Source: Paraburkholderia kururiensis (GTDB lineage Bacteria > Pseudomonadota > Gammaproteobacteria > Burkholderiales > Burkholderiaceae). Taken from it: a stretch of 64,000 nt of DNA. The stretch covers positions 1,922,001 through 1,986,000 of the forward strand of contig NZ_CP139965.1 in the NCBI RefSeq assembly GCF_034424375.1, given 5' to 3'. The first letter of the stretch is position 1. Each line of letters opens with the position of its first letter. The translations under genes and the position numbers were made by a program. A model generated the notes under the pieces. The model ran no database searches, was not told where the DNA came from, and worked only from the letters and a program-made list of their open reading frames with translations. Below are positions 8,564 through 16,892 of the stretch, piece by piece.

Positions 8564-8866
8564 AAGCGCGAGAACGAGGAAGGGGCGGGAAGGGGCCAGA
8601 AGCGGCGAGAAGGGGCCTGAGCGGGCATGGACGAACGCATGGCGGACGCATGGCGCCCGCCTCGCGGCACGCAAAAACGCGACGCGCTTCGGGCAGGACG
8701 ACTGAGCTGTAGGCGCGCGCCTACACGCCGTGCTGCCCGATTACGCGAATTTCCGCCTGCGCTGATTTAAGCCGCGGCCGCCGTTGCCGATACTGTAGTC
8801 ATGGACGCAAACGCGGCGGCGATGTCCCGATTCCCCGCCGCGAAGGCACGACGAAAGGAGCGGACC
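8564..8866. other. Intergenic stretch, no gene seen
   Basis: These 303 bases follow the PPDK-like gene. The first part (8575-8660) is purine-rich and repetitive, with GGGGCGGGAAGGGGCC-like units. The second part leads into the 83-aa gene, whose AAAGGAG ribosome site is at 8854-8860. I see no terminator with a T-tract. Confidence 0.5.
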
Positions 8867-9118
8867 ATGAACGGCAATGCACTCTCCCTGCGCTCGCTGG
8901 TGAACAAGTGGGTGGCGTCCACGGCTTACTCGGCCCACGTGACGCACGGCAGGCTGAGCGCGACCCGGCGCCGCTACGTTTGCGTCGAGTACGGCTCGGC
9001 GAAGGGCCGCCTCGCCATTCTGTTCTTCCGTCACGACGACGGCTCGTGGAACGTGTTCCCGCCCACGGGCGATCTGTTCGCGGCACGTTGTGCGCAACCG
9101 CACGCCCTGGCCGCATAA
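8867..9118 (+). CDS. Small hypothetical protein (83 aa)
   Basis: This small soluble protein has no domain I recognise. It is basic in the first half (about residues 8-36) and has a patterned second half (VCVEYGSAKGRLAILFFRHDDGSW) that looks like a real beta-rich fold. The ATG at 8867 is preceded by AAAGGAG at a good distance, so I prefer it to the in-frame ATG at 8801. It stands alone between the PPDK-like gene and a putative lipoprotein in the low-oxygen block. The strong ribosome site and protein-like composition argue for a real gene, but no function can be given. Confidence 0.6.
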   Translation: MNGNALSLRSLVNKWVASTAYSAHVTHGRLSATRRRYVCVEYGSAKGRLAILFFRHDDGSWNVFPPTGDLFAARCAQPHALAA

Positions 9119-9132
9119 CCGGGAGCCCCGCC

Positions 9133-9306
9133 ATGAAAGCGATGAGTCCACACATCAGACGCGGCCGCCGCGACGGCCGTACGTTCCGTTTCGCCATGCC
9201 GCGCGGTGCGGGCGTCTCCGCCTGCCACCGTCAGCGGCTTACCGGCTTACCGCACGGTGCACTGTGTCTCCTGGGCGCGCCGCTTCCGCGCCAGGCTTCG
9301 CGATGA
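9133..9306 (+). CDS. Possible small basic ORF (57 aa)
   Basis: An ATG at 9133 follows GGGAG by six bases and opens a 57-codon frame, 14 bp after the previous gene. The product is basic and low in recognisable features. It may be a real small gene or only the leader of the lipoprotein gene that starts at 9360. There is no family evidence. Confidence 0.2.
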   Translation: MKAMSPHIRRGRRDGRTFRFAMPRGAGVSACHRQRLTGLPHGALCLLGAPLPRQASR

Positions 9307-9359
9307 GGTGTCTCGTCACGCGTGCGGTTGCGCTGCGCCACGCACGGCTCAAGCCGTAG

Positions 9360-9806
9360 ATGCTTGCCGCCGTGCTCGCCGCCGTGCTTGCGACCCTTGC
9401 CGCGTGCGCGAGCGACGCCGACGTCGACGCCTTGCGCCGCAGCGAGATCCAGTTGCAGGAGGCGCGTGCCCAGGCGTCGGTGACCTGCGCGAGCGAGGCC
9501 GCCTGCAAAGACGCATGGCGGCTCACGCAGGACTACATCGCGAGCCATTCGGCAACGGGCGTGACGCACGCGGACGCCGACGTGATCGAAACCGCCCAGC
9601 CGCATGGGTTCGGCAAGGTATGGCTCGCCGCGTGGAAGACGCCCGCGGACGGCGGCGGCACGCTCATTCGTCTCAAGGCGATGTGCCAGGGCATGTATCG
9701 CAGCGACGGCACGCCCGGGTGGTTTTATCAGACCTGCTCGGGCGAGATTCGTCGCATCGACGAAGGGTTTCGCCGTTTTGTGGAAGAGGGCTTGAAGCGG
9801 AACTGA
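9360..9806 (+). CDS. Putative small lipoprotein
   Basis: This 148-residue protein begins with a short hydrophobic segment ending in a lipobox (LATLAAC, Cys at residue 16), so it is probably exported and lipidated. The N-terminus lacks a strong positive region, which weakens the signal call. The ATG at 9360 directly follows an in-frame TAG, so it is the first possible ATG. The mature part has four cysteines (in VTCASEAACKD, MCQG and QTCSG) that may form disulfides in the periplasm. No family is recognised. It lies downstream of the 83-aa gene and is convergent with the PHB depolymerase gene. Confidence 0.6.
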   Translation: MLAAVLAAVLATLAACASDADVDALRRSEIQLQEARAQASVTCASEAACKDAWRLTQDYIASHSATGVTHADADVIETAQPHGFGKVWLAAWKTPADGGGTLIRLKAMCQGMYRSDGTPGWFYQTCSGEIRRIDEGFRRFVEEGLKRN

Positions 9807-9851
9807 CGCATACCGCCACGTTCCTAAAGCCACGCCCCTACAGCCACGCCA

Positions 9852-11276
9852 CTAAAGCCCCGCCCAGAACCGCTCCAGCATCGGATGCACTTCGTCGCGC
9901 CAGCGTGGGCCGAGAAACAGGTCGTAGTGGTCGGCGCCCGCAAGGGTGCGCTGCATGCGCCGCCCGGCGGGTATCGCGGTGCACAGCGCGCCCGCCGCGT
10001 GCGTCTGGCCCGCGCCCACGATGTCGTCGCGATCGCCCTCCACGGTGCAAAGCGCCGTCGATGTCAGCGCCTGCGGCGCGACGCGGCGCCCGGCCACCTG
10101 CCACATGCCGCGCGGCAGCAGCCGCTCCTGAAAGATCACGCGAATCGTGTCGAGGAAATAGCGCTCGGTCATGTCGAGCACGGACGCGTATTCGCTCAAT
10201 TCACGCAGTCTGCGCGTCATCGCGGCCAGGTCGCCCGTCATGCAGCTCGCCCAGTAATGCGCCTGCAACGCGAGGTAGCGGTGCGGGTGCGCAGTCACGA
10301 GCGCGGCCTGCTGGATGAAGCCGGGATACACGCGGCGCCCTTGGCCCGCATACGGCGGCGGCACGACGTCGATGACGTGGCGCTCGAACCAGCCGATCTC
10401 GTGATCGCGCGCGAAGCGGTCGATGGGCGTGGGGTTCAGGCTCGCATCGATGGGGCCGCCCATCAGCGTCACGCTCAACGGCGGCGGGCTGCCGCTGTTG
10501 TGCGCGTCGGCGGCGATCAGCGCCACGGCGGCGAGCGCGGGCACCGTGGCCTGGCACACCGAGAGCACGTGGACCGCGCCCGCCCTGCGCATGAAGCGCT
10601 CGAGCGTAAGCACGTAATCGTCGAGCCCGAAGGGACCGGCCTCGGCGGGCACGTCGCGCGCGTTGGCCCAGTCGGGCACGTAGACGTCGTGCTGTTCCAG
10701 CAGCGTTTCCACCGTTTCGCGCAGCATGACCGCGTGATGGCCCGCGAGCGGCGGGCAGAGGAAGACGGCGGGCGAGTTTGACGCCGCGTGACGCGCGCCG
10801 GCTGCGGTGCGATGCGCAGCCGACGTGTGGGCGGCGGTGGCAGCATGGGCCGCGTGCTCCTTGTCGGCGCGACGGGCGCGGGCCTGAGCGGCGCCGGAAG
10901 CCACGCGCCGAAAGCGGCGCAACGTGCAGAACGGCACGCGCTCCACGACGTCTTCGACGACGGCGACGCGCGTGCCGTCCACCATCACGTGCTCGATGCC
11001 GAAAGGCGGTGGCTCCGGCGATGCGCAGCCCACGGCGGTGAGCCAGTCGACGCCTTCCGAAGCGTCCGTCGGCCCGGCGGGCTGCGTGTCTTGCCGGGTG
11101 TCGTCGCGCGCATCGGAGCGTGCGCGCGAAGCCGCGCCCCGGGTACCTGATGCCTCCGACGCCCCGCACGGCTCGGGTGGCCCCTTCGCATTTCGCGTTG
11201 CGCCGCGGCGCGGTTGCGCCCACGGCTGCATCGTTCGCGCCATGCCGCGCTGGGCCTCAAGCCATGCGTACCACAT
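9852..11276 (-). CDS. phaZ: Intracellular polyhydroxybutyrate depolymerase
   Basis: This 474-residue protein resembles intracellular PHB depolymerase of the Ralstonia eutropha PhaZ1 type, which mobilises carbon-storage granules. The N-terminus (MWYAWLEAQRG...MQPWAQ) lines up with that family's start and supports the first ATG. The nucleophile region reads LSVCQATVPA: as in PhaZ1 the catalytic residue is a cysteine, not the serine of ordinary lipases. The likely Asp (EGDRDDIVGAGQT) and His (GADHYDLFLG) of the triad are near the C-terminus. Two Ala/Arg-rich low-complexity insertions (about residues 25-70 and 130-165) make it longer than usual. It lies 18 bp after the 115-aa membrane protein gene, under the FNR palindrome at 11710. 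Confidence 0.88.
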   Translation of the reverse strand: MWYAWLEAQRGMARTMQPWAQPRRGATRNAKGPPEPCGASEASGTRGAASRARSDARDDTRQDTQPAGPTDASEGVDWLTAVGCASPEPPPFGIEHVMVDGTRVAVVEDVVERVPFCTLRRFRRVASGAAQARARRADKEHAAHAATAAHTSAAHRTAAGARHAASNSPAVFLCPPLAGHHAVMLRETVETLLEQHDVYVPDWANARDVPAEAGPFGLDDYVLTLERFMRRAGAVHVLSVCQATVPALAAVALIAADAHNSGSPPPLSVTLMGGPIDASLNPTPIDRFARDHEIGWFERHVIDVVPPPYAGQGRRVYPGFIQQAALVTAHPHRYLALQAHYWASCMTGDLAAMTRRLRELSEYASVLDMTERYFLDTIRVIFQERLLPRGMWQVAGRRVAPQALTSTALCTVEGDRDDIVGAGQTHAAGALCTAIPAGRRMQRTLAGADHYDLFLGPRWRDEVHPMLERFWAGL

Positions 11277-11294
11277 CGTCTCTCCAGTCGGTTT

Positions 11295-11642
11295 CTAGAA
11301 CGCCACCTGCAACGCGTAGTCGAACGCGAGCACGGCGGCCGACGCCACCAGCCCCAACGTGAGATTGCCGAGCCGGTGTTCGAGGTCCGGATGCCGGCCG
11401 AGCCAGGTCCACACGAGGAACGCGGCCTGCACCGCAAGCTGGATGGCGAAGAACGTGAGCATCAGCAGATACTCGTAGCCCATTTCCTTGAAGGCGGCGA
11501 AGTGAAAGCCCTGCGTCGCGATCCATTGGCCCACGCGATATAGCTCGTAGAGCACGAAGAGAACCGGAAAGACGTAGCTGACGATATAGGTCGGAATCGT
11601 CGCGTGGCGCAGTTCCAGATGGAAGGGGTGAGCGATTTGCAT
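11295..11642 (-). CDS. Small integral membrane protein (115 aa)
   Basis: This protein has about three hydrophobic helices (roughly residues 17-35, 55-78 and 92-113), with conserved-looking aromatic and charged residues between them (FKEMGYEYLL). I do not recognise the family. GAGGAGA precedes the ATG by a good distance. It is the first gene behind the perfect FNR palindrome at 11710, with TAAGCT on the minus strand (11691-11686) placed as a -10. It is followed after 18 bp by phaZ. Cotranscription suggests a membrane role linked to low-oxygen physiology rather than to PHB chemistry itself. Confidence 0.7.
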   Translation of the reverse strand: MQIAHPFHLELRHATIPTYIVSYVFPVLFVLYELYRVGQWIATQGFHFAAFKEMGYEYLLMLTFFAIQLAVQAAFLVWTWLGRHPDLEHRLGNLTLGLVASAAVLAFDYALQVAF

Positions 11643-12006
11643 GACAGTCTCCTCAGAGGGCCGCAGCGGGCCGCTGTCAGATTAGAGCTTAGGTAGCGCC
11701 CAAAGGTCCGGCTTGATACGTATCAAGCCGTGAATCGGGCGGAAGGGACAGAAGAATTCGGATGGACCGGAACGGCCGTTTCGCGCCGAACGCGGCAACG
11801 TGGCGTTCGATCGCAGCACCGTGAGTGACCGTGCGCCACCATGCGCGCTCGTGCGCGGCAACATGCGTGCGATAGACTCGACCAGACCGTCCGCGTGCGC
11901 CGGGCGCGTGGTTTGCGAGGGCGCTCGCCGTATTGCGGCATCGCCGCATCGTCGCGAGGCGCTGGTGCATCGCGACCCGCGGACTCCATGCAAGAGGAAC
12001 GAACGA
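11643..12006. other. Divergent intergenic region with FNR palindrome
   Basis: These 364 bases separate the minus-strand membrane protein/phaZ pair from the plus-strand 208-aa gene. Apart from the palindrome annotated separately, I see only the minus-strand ribosome site next to 11642 and a weak GAGG before 12007. No small gene is evident. Confidence 0.6.
11710..11729. promoter_or_regulatory. Perfect 20-bp FNR/Anr palindrome
   Basis: GGCTTGATACGTATCAAGCC is a perfect palindrome holding the full FNR consensus TTGAT-N4-ATCAA. Its distance to TAAGCT on the minus strand fits a class II activated promoter for the membrane protein/phaZ pair. It could also act on the divergent 208-aa gene. Confidence 0.72.
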
Positions 12007-12633
12007 ATGAAAGACGCCTTTGAACGACGCGCATTGCTGCTGCATCTGGGCAGCGTGCTGCACGCCACGAGCCAGATCGCGCAACGCAAACCGGGTGCCG
12101 TGTCCGCGAGCCACTGGCGCACCGCGGACGGCCTCGCCGACACGCTGCCCTGGCTCGCCCATCTCTCGCCGCGCATCACCGGCCCCGAGTTCGTGACGCG
12201 CGCCTTGCAGGCGTTTCGCACGTGGCCCGAAGCGCTGCTTGCGCTGCCGCTCGATCACGCAAAGCTGGCCGAGCCCGTGCGCGAGCATCTGTTCGCCGGC
12301 AATCCGCGCGGCTGGCAGGCCTACGTCGCGATGTTGCGCACCGAGGTGCCGTGGTTCGGCGAGGACATCGGCGCGGAAACGTCGATGGAAAAATTCGACG
12401 AAGCGGACACCGGCGCACGTGAAGACGAAACCGACGAAGCGCCCGACAGCGGCGAAACCGAAGCCGCCGACGATGGCGCCGGCGGCGTGGAAGGCGTGGA
12501 AGGTGCAGGCGGCGGCGCGTCGAAGCGCGAGAGCATGGAAGGGACCGCGCAAGACAGCGAGAACGTGGAACGCCAAAGCCCCGAAGGACAAAGCCCGATC
12601 TATCCCTCGTGGCCGTGGAAGCCGGGCGTTTGA
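12007..12633 (+). CDS. Hypothetical protein with acidic Gly/Glu-rich tail (208 aa)
   Basis: I do not recognise this protein. Residues 1-130 form a helical soluble domain that opens with FERRALLLHLGSVLHATSQIA and includes PWLAHLSPRI and PRGWQAYVAMLRTEVPWFGED. From about 135 it is a low-complexity acidic tail rich in Glu, Asp, Gly and Ala, ending IYPSWPWKPGV. The ATG at 12007 has a weak GAGG upstream; earlier in-frame sequence does not look like protein. It sits across the FNR palindrome from phaZ and before ppsA. A PHB granule-associated role is possible from context but not shown by any motif. Confidence 0.6.
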   Translation: MKDAFERRALLLHLGSVLHATSQIAQRKPGAVSASHWRTADGLADTLPWLAHLSPRITGPEFVTRALQAFRTWPEALLALPLDHAKLAEPVREHLFAGNPRGWQAYVAMLRTEVPWFGEDIGAETSMEKFDEADTGAREDETDEAPDSGETEAADDGAGGVEGVEGAGGGASKRESMEGTAQDSENVERQSPEGQSPIYPSWPWKPGV

Positions 12634-12684
12634 GTCGAGCATCGAGCGGCGCCCGTCAGCGCGCCTCGACCTTTGATCCCTGCT

Positions 12685-12698
12685 TTGATCCCTGTCAA
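12685..12698 (+). promoter_or_regulatory. FNR-like box upstream of ppsA
   Basis: TTGATCCCTGTCAA matches 9 of 10 FNR consensus bases and has the same right half (GTCAA) as the hsp20 box. A clear -10 at class II distance is not seen, so its effect on ppsA is less certain. Confidence 0.5.
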
Positions 12699-12756
12699 GC
12701 CATGACCTGCCTGCAATGGCACGCTTGTCTGCACATTCGTAAGACAGGAGCGCGCC

Positions 12757-15180
12757 ATGGCCACGCATACCACGCAGGTCGTCTGGTTCGAAGACCTGCG
12801 GCGCGGCGACGTGCCGACCGTAGGCGGCAAGAACGCATCGCTCGGCGAGATGGTGGCCACGCTCGGCGCGAGCGGCGTGAAGGTGCCGCCGGGTTTTGCG
12901 ACCACCGCCGCCGCGTACTGGCATTTCGTGGAAGCGAACGGTCTGCGCCAGACGCTCGCCGTCACGCTGCGCGAACTCGCCGACGGCAAGCTCACGCTCG
13001 CCGAAGCGGGCGACGCCATTCGCCGCGCGATCCTGCGCGGCGAATGGCCCGCACACACGGCCGACGCCATCCGCGCCGGCTACCGCGCCCTCTGTGCGCG
13101 AGCCCATCGTGACGATCTCGACGTGGCCGTGCGCTCCAGCGCCACGGCCGAAGACCTGCCCGACGCCAGCTTCGCGGGCCAGCAGGAGACCTTCCTGAAC
13201 ATCCGCGGCGAACGCGCGCTGCTCGACGCCTGCCGTCGCTGCTACGCGTCGCTGTTCACGGACCGCGCCATCGCCTATCGCGAGGCCAAAGGGTTCGACC
13301 ATCTGAAAGTGGCGCTCTCCGTGGGCATCCAGCAGATGGTGCGCTCCGACGTGGGCGGCGCGGGCGTCATGTTCTCCATCGATACGGAAACCGGCTTCGA
13401 CAAGGCAGTGCTCATCAACGCCGCATGGGGCCTGGGCGAAAACGTGGTGCAGGGCGCCGTGGACCCGGACGAATACGAGGTCTTCAAGCCGTTGCTCGAA
13501 GACGAGGCGCACGTGCCGATCATCGGCAAGAAGCGCGGCGAGAAGGCGCAGAAGATGGTCTACGCGAAGCCCGATGCTCAAGCCGCGCTCGCCACGCCGC
13601 CCACAAAAAACGTGCCGGCATCGAAGGCCGAACGTGCCGCCTTTGTGCTTGCCGACAGCGAAATTCTCACGCTCTCGCGCTGGGCCTGCATCATCGAAGG
13701 CCACTACGGGCAGCCGATGGATATCGAATGGGCCAAAGACGGACTGACGGGCGAGATGTTCATCGTCCAGGCGCGCCCCGAGACCGTGCAGTCGCGCCGC
13801 GAAGCGAGCGCCGTGAAGACCTACCGCATCACCCAGGCGGGGCGCAAGCTGGTGGCCGGCGTGAGCATCGGCGAAGCGGTGGCGGCGGGCACGGTGTGCG
13901 TGATCGAGAGCCCGCGCGACATCGACCGCTTCGTGGACGGCGCCGTGCTCGTCACCGAGACCACCGACCCCGACTGGGTGCCCATCATGCGCCGCGCGGC
14001 GGCCATCATCACCGACCACGGCGGACGCACCTCGCACGCGGCCATCGTGAGCCGCGAGCTGGGCTTGCCCGCCATCGTGGGGACGGGCAACGCCACGCAT
14101 CTGCTGCACGACCAGCAGGAAGTGACCGTCTCCTGCGCCGAAGGCCGCGACGGCTTCGTCTACGAAGGCATTGCGCAATACGAAGTGGAAGAGATCGACT
14201 TCGCCGGCATTCCGGCCACGCAGACGAAGATCATGCTGAACCTCGCGAATCCCGGCGCGGCGTTTCGCTGGTGGCGCCTGCCCGCCGATGGCGTGGGGCT
14301 GGCGCGCATGGAGTTCGTCGTGAGCAACCACATCAAGATTCATCCGATGGCGCTCGCGCGCTACGACACGCTCGCGGACGAAACCGCGAAGGCCACCATC
14401 GCGGCGCTCACCGAAGGCTACGAAGACAAGACCGAGTACTTCGTGGAGCGCCTCGCACGCGGCCTTGCGCGCATCGCGGCGGCGCATTATCCGCGGCCCG
14501 TCATCGTGCGCATGAGCGACTTCAAGACCAACGAGTACGCGCACCTCGTCGGCGGCGCCGAGTTCGAGCCCGCCGAAGAAAACCCGATGCTCGGTTTTCG
14601 CGGCGCGTCGCGCTATTACTCGCCGCGCTACCGCGACGGCTTCGCGCTGGAATGCCGTGCCATCGAACGGCTGCGCAACGAAATGGGCTTCGCCAACGTG
14701 ATCGTGATGATTCCGTTTTGCCGCTCCACCAAAGAGGCCGATCGCGTGTTGCAGGTGATGGCCGAGAACGGACTCAAGCGCGGCCAGGACGGCTTGCAGG
14801 TCTACGTGATGTGCGAGATTCCGTCGAACGTGATTCTGGCGAAGGCCTTCGCGCAGCGCTTCGACGGCTTTTCGATCGGCAGCAACGACCTCACGCAGCT
14901 CACGCTCGGCGTGGACCGCGATTCGGCGGATCTGGCCGGTCTCTTCGACGAGCAGGACGAAGCAGTGAAGTGGATGATCGGCAACGTCATCACGCAGGCG
15001 CACGAGGCCGGCGCCAAGGTGGGGCTCTGCGGCCAGGCGCCCAGCGACCACCCCGAGTTCGCGGAATTCCTCGTGGCGTGCGGCATCGATTCGATCTCCG
15101 TGAGCCCGGACAGCTTCATCGCCGTGAAGCGCCGCGTGGCGGTGGCCGAATCGGCCGCTTCGAAGAAAACCGCTCAATGA
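12757..15180 (+). CDS. ppsA: Phosphoenolpyruvate synthase
   Basis: This 807-residue enzyme converts pyruvate and ATP to PEP, AMP and phosphate, the first committed step of gluconeogenesis from pyruvate. All three domains are present: the N-terminal ATP-grasp region (KNASLGEM, then VAVRSSATAEDLPDASFAGQ near residues 125-145), the phosphohistidine domain (GGRTSHAAIVSRELG, His427) and the C-terminal PEP/pyruvate barrel (EIPSNVILAKAF, SIGSNDLTQLTLGVDRDS, and CGQAPSDHPEF with the catalytic Cys). The length is close to E. coli PpsA (792). GACAGGAG precedes the ATG. It overlaps the PfkB kinase start by four bases (ATGA) and lies behind an FNR-like box. Confidence 0.96.
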   Translation: MATHTTQVVWFEDLRRGDVPTVGGKNASLGEMVATLGASGVKVPPGFATTAAAYWHFVEANGLRQTLAVTLRELADGKLTLAEAGDAIRRAILRGEWPAHTADAIRAGYRALCARAHRDDLDVAVRSSATAEDLPDASFAGQQETFLNIRGERALLDACRRCYASLFTDRAIAYREAKGFDHLKVALSVGIQQMVRSDVGGAGVMFSIDTETGFDKAVLINAAWGLGENVVQGAVDPDEYEVFKPLLEDEAHVPIIGKKRGEKAQKMVYAKPDAQAALATPPTKNVPASKAERAAFVLADSEILTLSRWACIIEGHYGQPMDIEWAKDGLTGEMFIVQARPETVQSRREASAVKTYRITQAGRKLVAGVSIGEAVAAGTVCVIESPRDIDRFVDGAVLVTETTDPDWVPIMRRAAAIITDHGGRTSHAAIVSRELGLPAIVGTGNATHLLHDQQEVTVSCAEGRDGFVYEGIAQYEVEEIDFAGIPATQTKIMLNLANPGAAFRWWRLPADGVGLARMEFVVSNHIKIHPMALARYDTLADETAKATIAALTEGYEDKTEYFVERLARGLARIAAAHYPRPVIVRMSDFKTNEYAHLVGGAEFEPAEENPMLGFRGASRYYSPRYRDGFALECRAIERLRNEMGFANVIVMIPFCRSTKEADRVLQVMAENGLKRGQDGLQVYVMCEIPSNVILAKAFAQRFDGFSIGSNDLTQLTLGVDRDSADLAGLFDEQDEAVKWMIGNVITQAHEAGAKVGLCGQAPSDHPEFAEFLVACGIDSISVSPDSFIAVKRRVAVAESAASKKTAQ

Positions 15181-16199
15181 CGCAGACGACGCGCGAACCG
15201 ATGCAAACCCCTCACCACGCAGCCAAACACCCCGCACCCGCGATTCTCACGGTCACGCTGAACCCCGCGGTGGATGTCGCGACCTCCGTGGAGCGGCTCG
15301 TCGAATCGCACAAGATGCGCTGCACGCACGCGCAGCGCGACCCGGGCGGCGGCGGCATCAACGTGGCACGCGTGATCGGGCGGCTCAGCGGCAACGCCGG
15401 CAACGCGAGTGATTGCGTCGCGCTCTACCTGGCGGGCGGTGCCACGGGGCAGATGCTGCGCGAACTGCTGGACGCGGAGCACGTGGCCGGCGTGTGTATC
15501 GACATAGCGGACGAGACACGCGAAAACTTCTCGGTGCGCGAAACGTCGACGGGCCGCGAGTATCGCTTCGTGCTGCCGGGGCCTACCGTTACGGCGCGCG
15601 AATGGCAGGCCTGTGCCGACTATCTGGCTTCGCTCGACCCCGCGCCGCGCTACCTCGTGCTGAGCGGCAGTCTGCCGCCGGGCCTGCCTGCGGATGCGTG
15701 GGCGCAACTCGCCAAGGCAGCAAAGGCGCGCGACACGCGCGTGGTGGTCGATACGTCGGGGCCCGCGCTGGCCGCGGCGCTCGACGCCGGCGTCTATCTC
15801 GTCAAGCCGAGCCTGGGCGAACTGCGCACGCTGACGGGCCGGCCGCTCGCCGCCGAGCCCGAATGGCGCGAGGCGGCGCAACAGCTGGTGCGCGAAGGGC
15901 GCGCCCAAATGGTGGCGCTCACGCTGGGCGAGCGCGGCGCGTTGCTGGTTACGCAAGACCGCACGCTCAGCGCAGCGGCGCTCGACGTGCCGGTTTCGAG
16001 TTCGATCGGCGCGGGCGACAGCTTTCTGGGCGCGATGGTGTGGGCACTGAACCGGCAAGCCGGCCTCGACGACGCGTTCCGCTACGCGCTGGCCGCGGCC
16101 AGTGCCACGCTGCTCACGTCCGGCACGCGGCTTTGCAGCGCGGAAGAAGTGGAGCGGATGGCGGCCGAGATGGTGAAGCGCGAGGCGTCGGTACGCTGA
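15177..16199 (+). CDS. PfkB-family sugar-phosphate kinase
   Basis: This 340-residue ribokinase/PfkB-family kinase most resembles the 6-phosphofructokinase 2 and 1-phosphofructokinase branch (hexose phosphate to bisphosphate with ATP). N-terminal NPAVDVATSV and DPGGGGINVARVI form the sugar site. The C-terminal GAGDSFLGAM carries the catalytic base Asp281, and SLPPGLPADAW is typical of the branch. It begins inside the ppsA stop codon (ATGA), so translation is coupled to a gluconeogenic enzyme, an odd pairing since the two act in opposite directions. It may serve glycolytic flux or tagatose/fructose phosphate use under low oxygen. The exact substrate is inferred. Confidence 0.87.
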   Translation: MTQTTREPMQTPHHAAKHPAPAILTVTLNPAVDVATSVERLVESHKMRCTHAQRDPGGGGINVARVIGRLSGNAGNASDCVALYLAGGATGQMLRELLDAEHVAGVCIDIADETRENFSVRETSTGREYRFVLPGPTVTAREWQACADYLASLDPAPRYLVLSGSLPPGLPADAWAQLAKAAKARDTRVVVDTSGPALAAALDAGVYLVKPSLGELRTLTGRPLAAEPEWREAAQQLVREGRAQMVALTLGERGALLVTQDRTLSAAALDVPVSSSIGAGDSFLGAMVWALNRQAGLDDAFRYALAAASATLLTSGTRLCSAEEVERMAAEMVKREASVR

Positions 16200-16892
16200 T
16201 CACACCGCCCGTTCCGCCGCATACACCGCCGCCTGCACGCGGGACGTGAGGTTCAGCTTGCGCAGAATGTGCTGCACGTGAATCTTCACGGTGGTCTCGG
16301 CAATCGCCAGTGCGCGCGCGATTTCCTTGTTCGTGGCGCCCCGCGCGATGTGCTGGAGAATCTCGGCCTCGCGCGTGGAAAGCGTATCGATGGGGTCGCG
16401 CTCCGCTTCGGCGGCCGGCGCCGCGGGCGCGGCCTGCAACTGCTGGAACGCGCTCACGAGCTTGCCCGTCATCTCGGGGCTGATCGTCGATTCGCCGGCC
16501 ACGGCGCGCACGATGGCGTCGGCCATCACGTCGCTGTCCACGGTCTTCAGCAGATAGCCGCGTGCGCCGCCGCGCAGGGCGGCCGCCAGATCGCGTTCGT
16601 CCTCGCTCACCGTGAGCATCAGCACGCCCGCGCGCGGCGCCGCCTCCTTGAGGCCCGCGAGCGCGTCCACGCCGCTCACGCCGGGCAGATGGTTGTCGAG
16701 CAGGATGATGTCGGGCTGGGTGTCCGCCGCGCGGCGGTAGGCTTCGCCGGCGTCGCCAGCTTCGGCCACCACCTCGAAGCGTTCGTCGGAGGCGAGCAGC
16801 GCGATCAGGCCGCGGCGAAACAGCGTGTGGTCGTCCACCACGAGCAGGCGGACGGGCTTGCGCACGGAGGTACTCAAGGCGGGCGTGTTCAT
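16200..16892 (-). CDS. NarL/FixJ-type response regulator
   Basis: This 230-residue protein has a receiver domain (residues about 14-130) with the acidic pair DD (20-21) and the phospho-acceptor Asp66 in DIILLDNHLPG. A LuxR-type helix-turn-helix follows near residues 165-225 (LSTREAEILQHIARGATNKEIA, then ETTVKIHVQHILRKL). The ATG at 16892 overlaps the stop of the sensor kinase fragment (ATGA), the usual layout of a two-component pair. It is convergent with the PfkB gene, with only a base between them. With its kinase broken upstream, it may be expressed from a foreign promoter or unphosphorylated. The NarL-like family commonly serves nitrate or redox signalling. Confidence 0.9.
   Translation of the reverse strand: MNTPALSTSVRKPVRLLVVDDHTLFRRGLIALLASDERFEVVAEAGDAGEAYRRAADTQPDIILLDNHLPGVSGVDALAGLKEAAPRAGVLMLTVSEDERDLAAALRGGARGYLLKTVDSDVMADAIVRAVAGESTISPEMTGKLVSAFQQLQAAPAAPAAEAERDPIDTLSTREAEILQHIARGATNKEIARALAIAETTVKIHVQHILRKLNLTSRVQAAVYAAERAV

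Noticed and set aside
11689..15237. 1182-codon open frame on the minus strand
   Set aside because: It is the mirror of the 208-aa gene and ppsA. Composition is Arg/His/Ala-rich with no motif.
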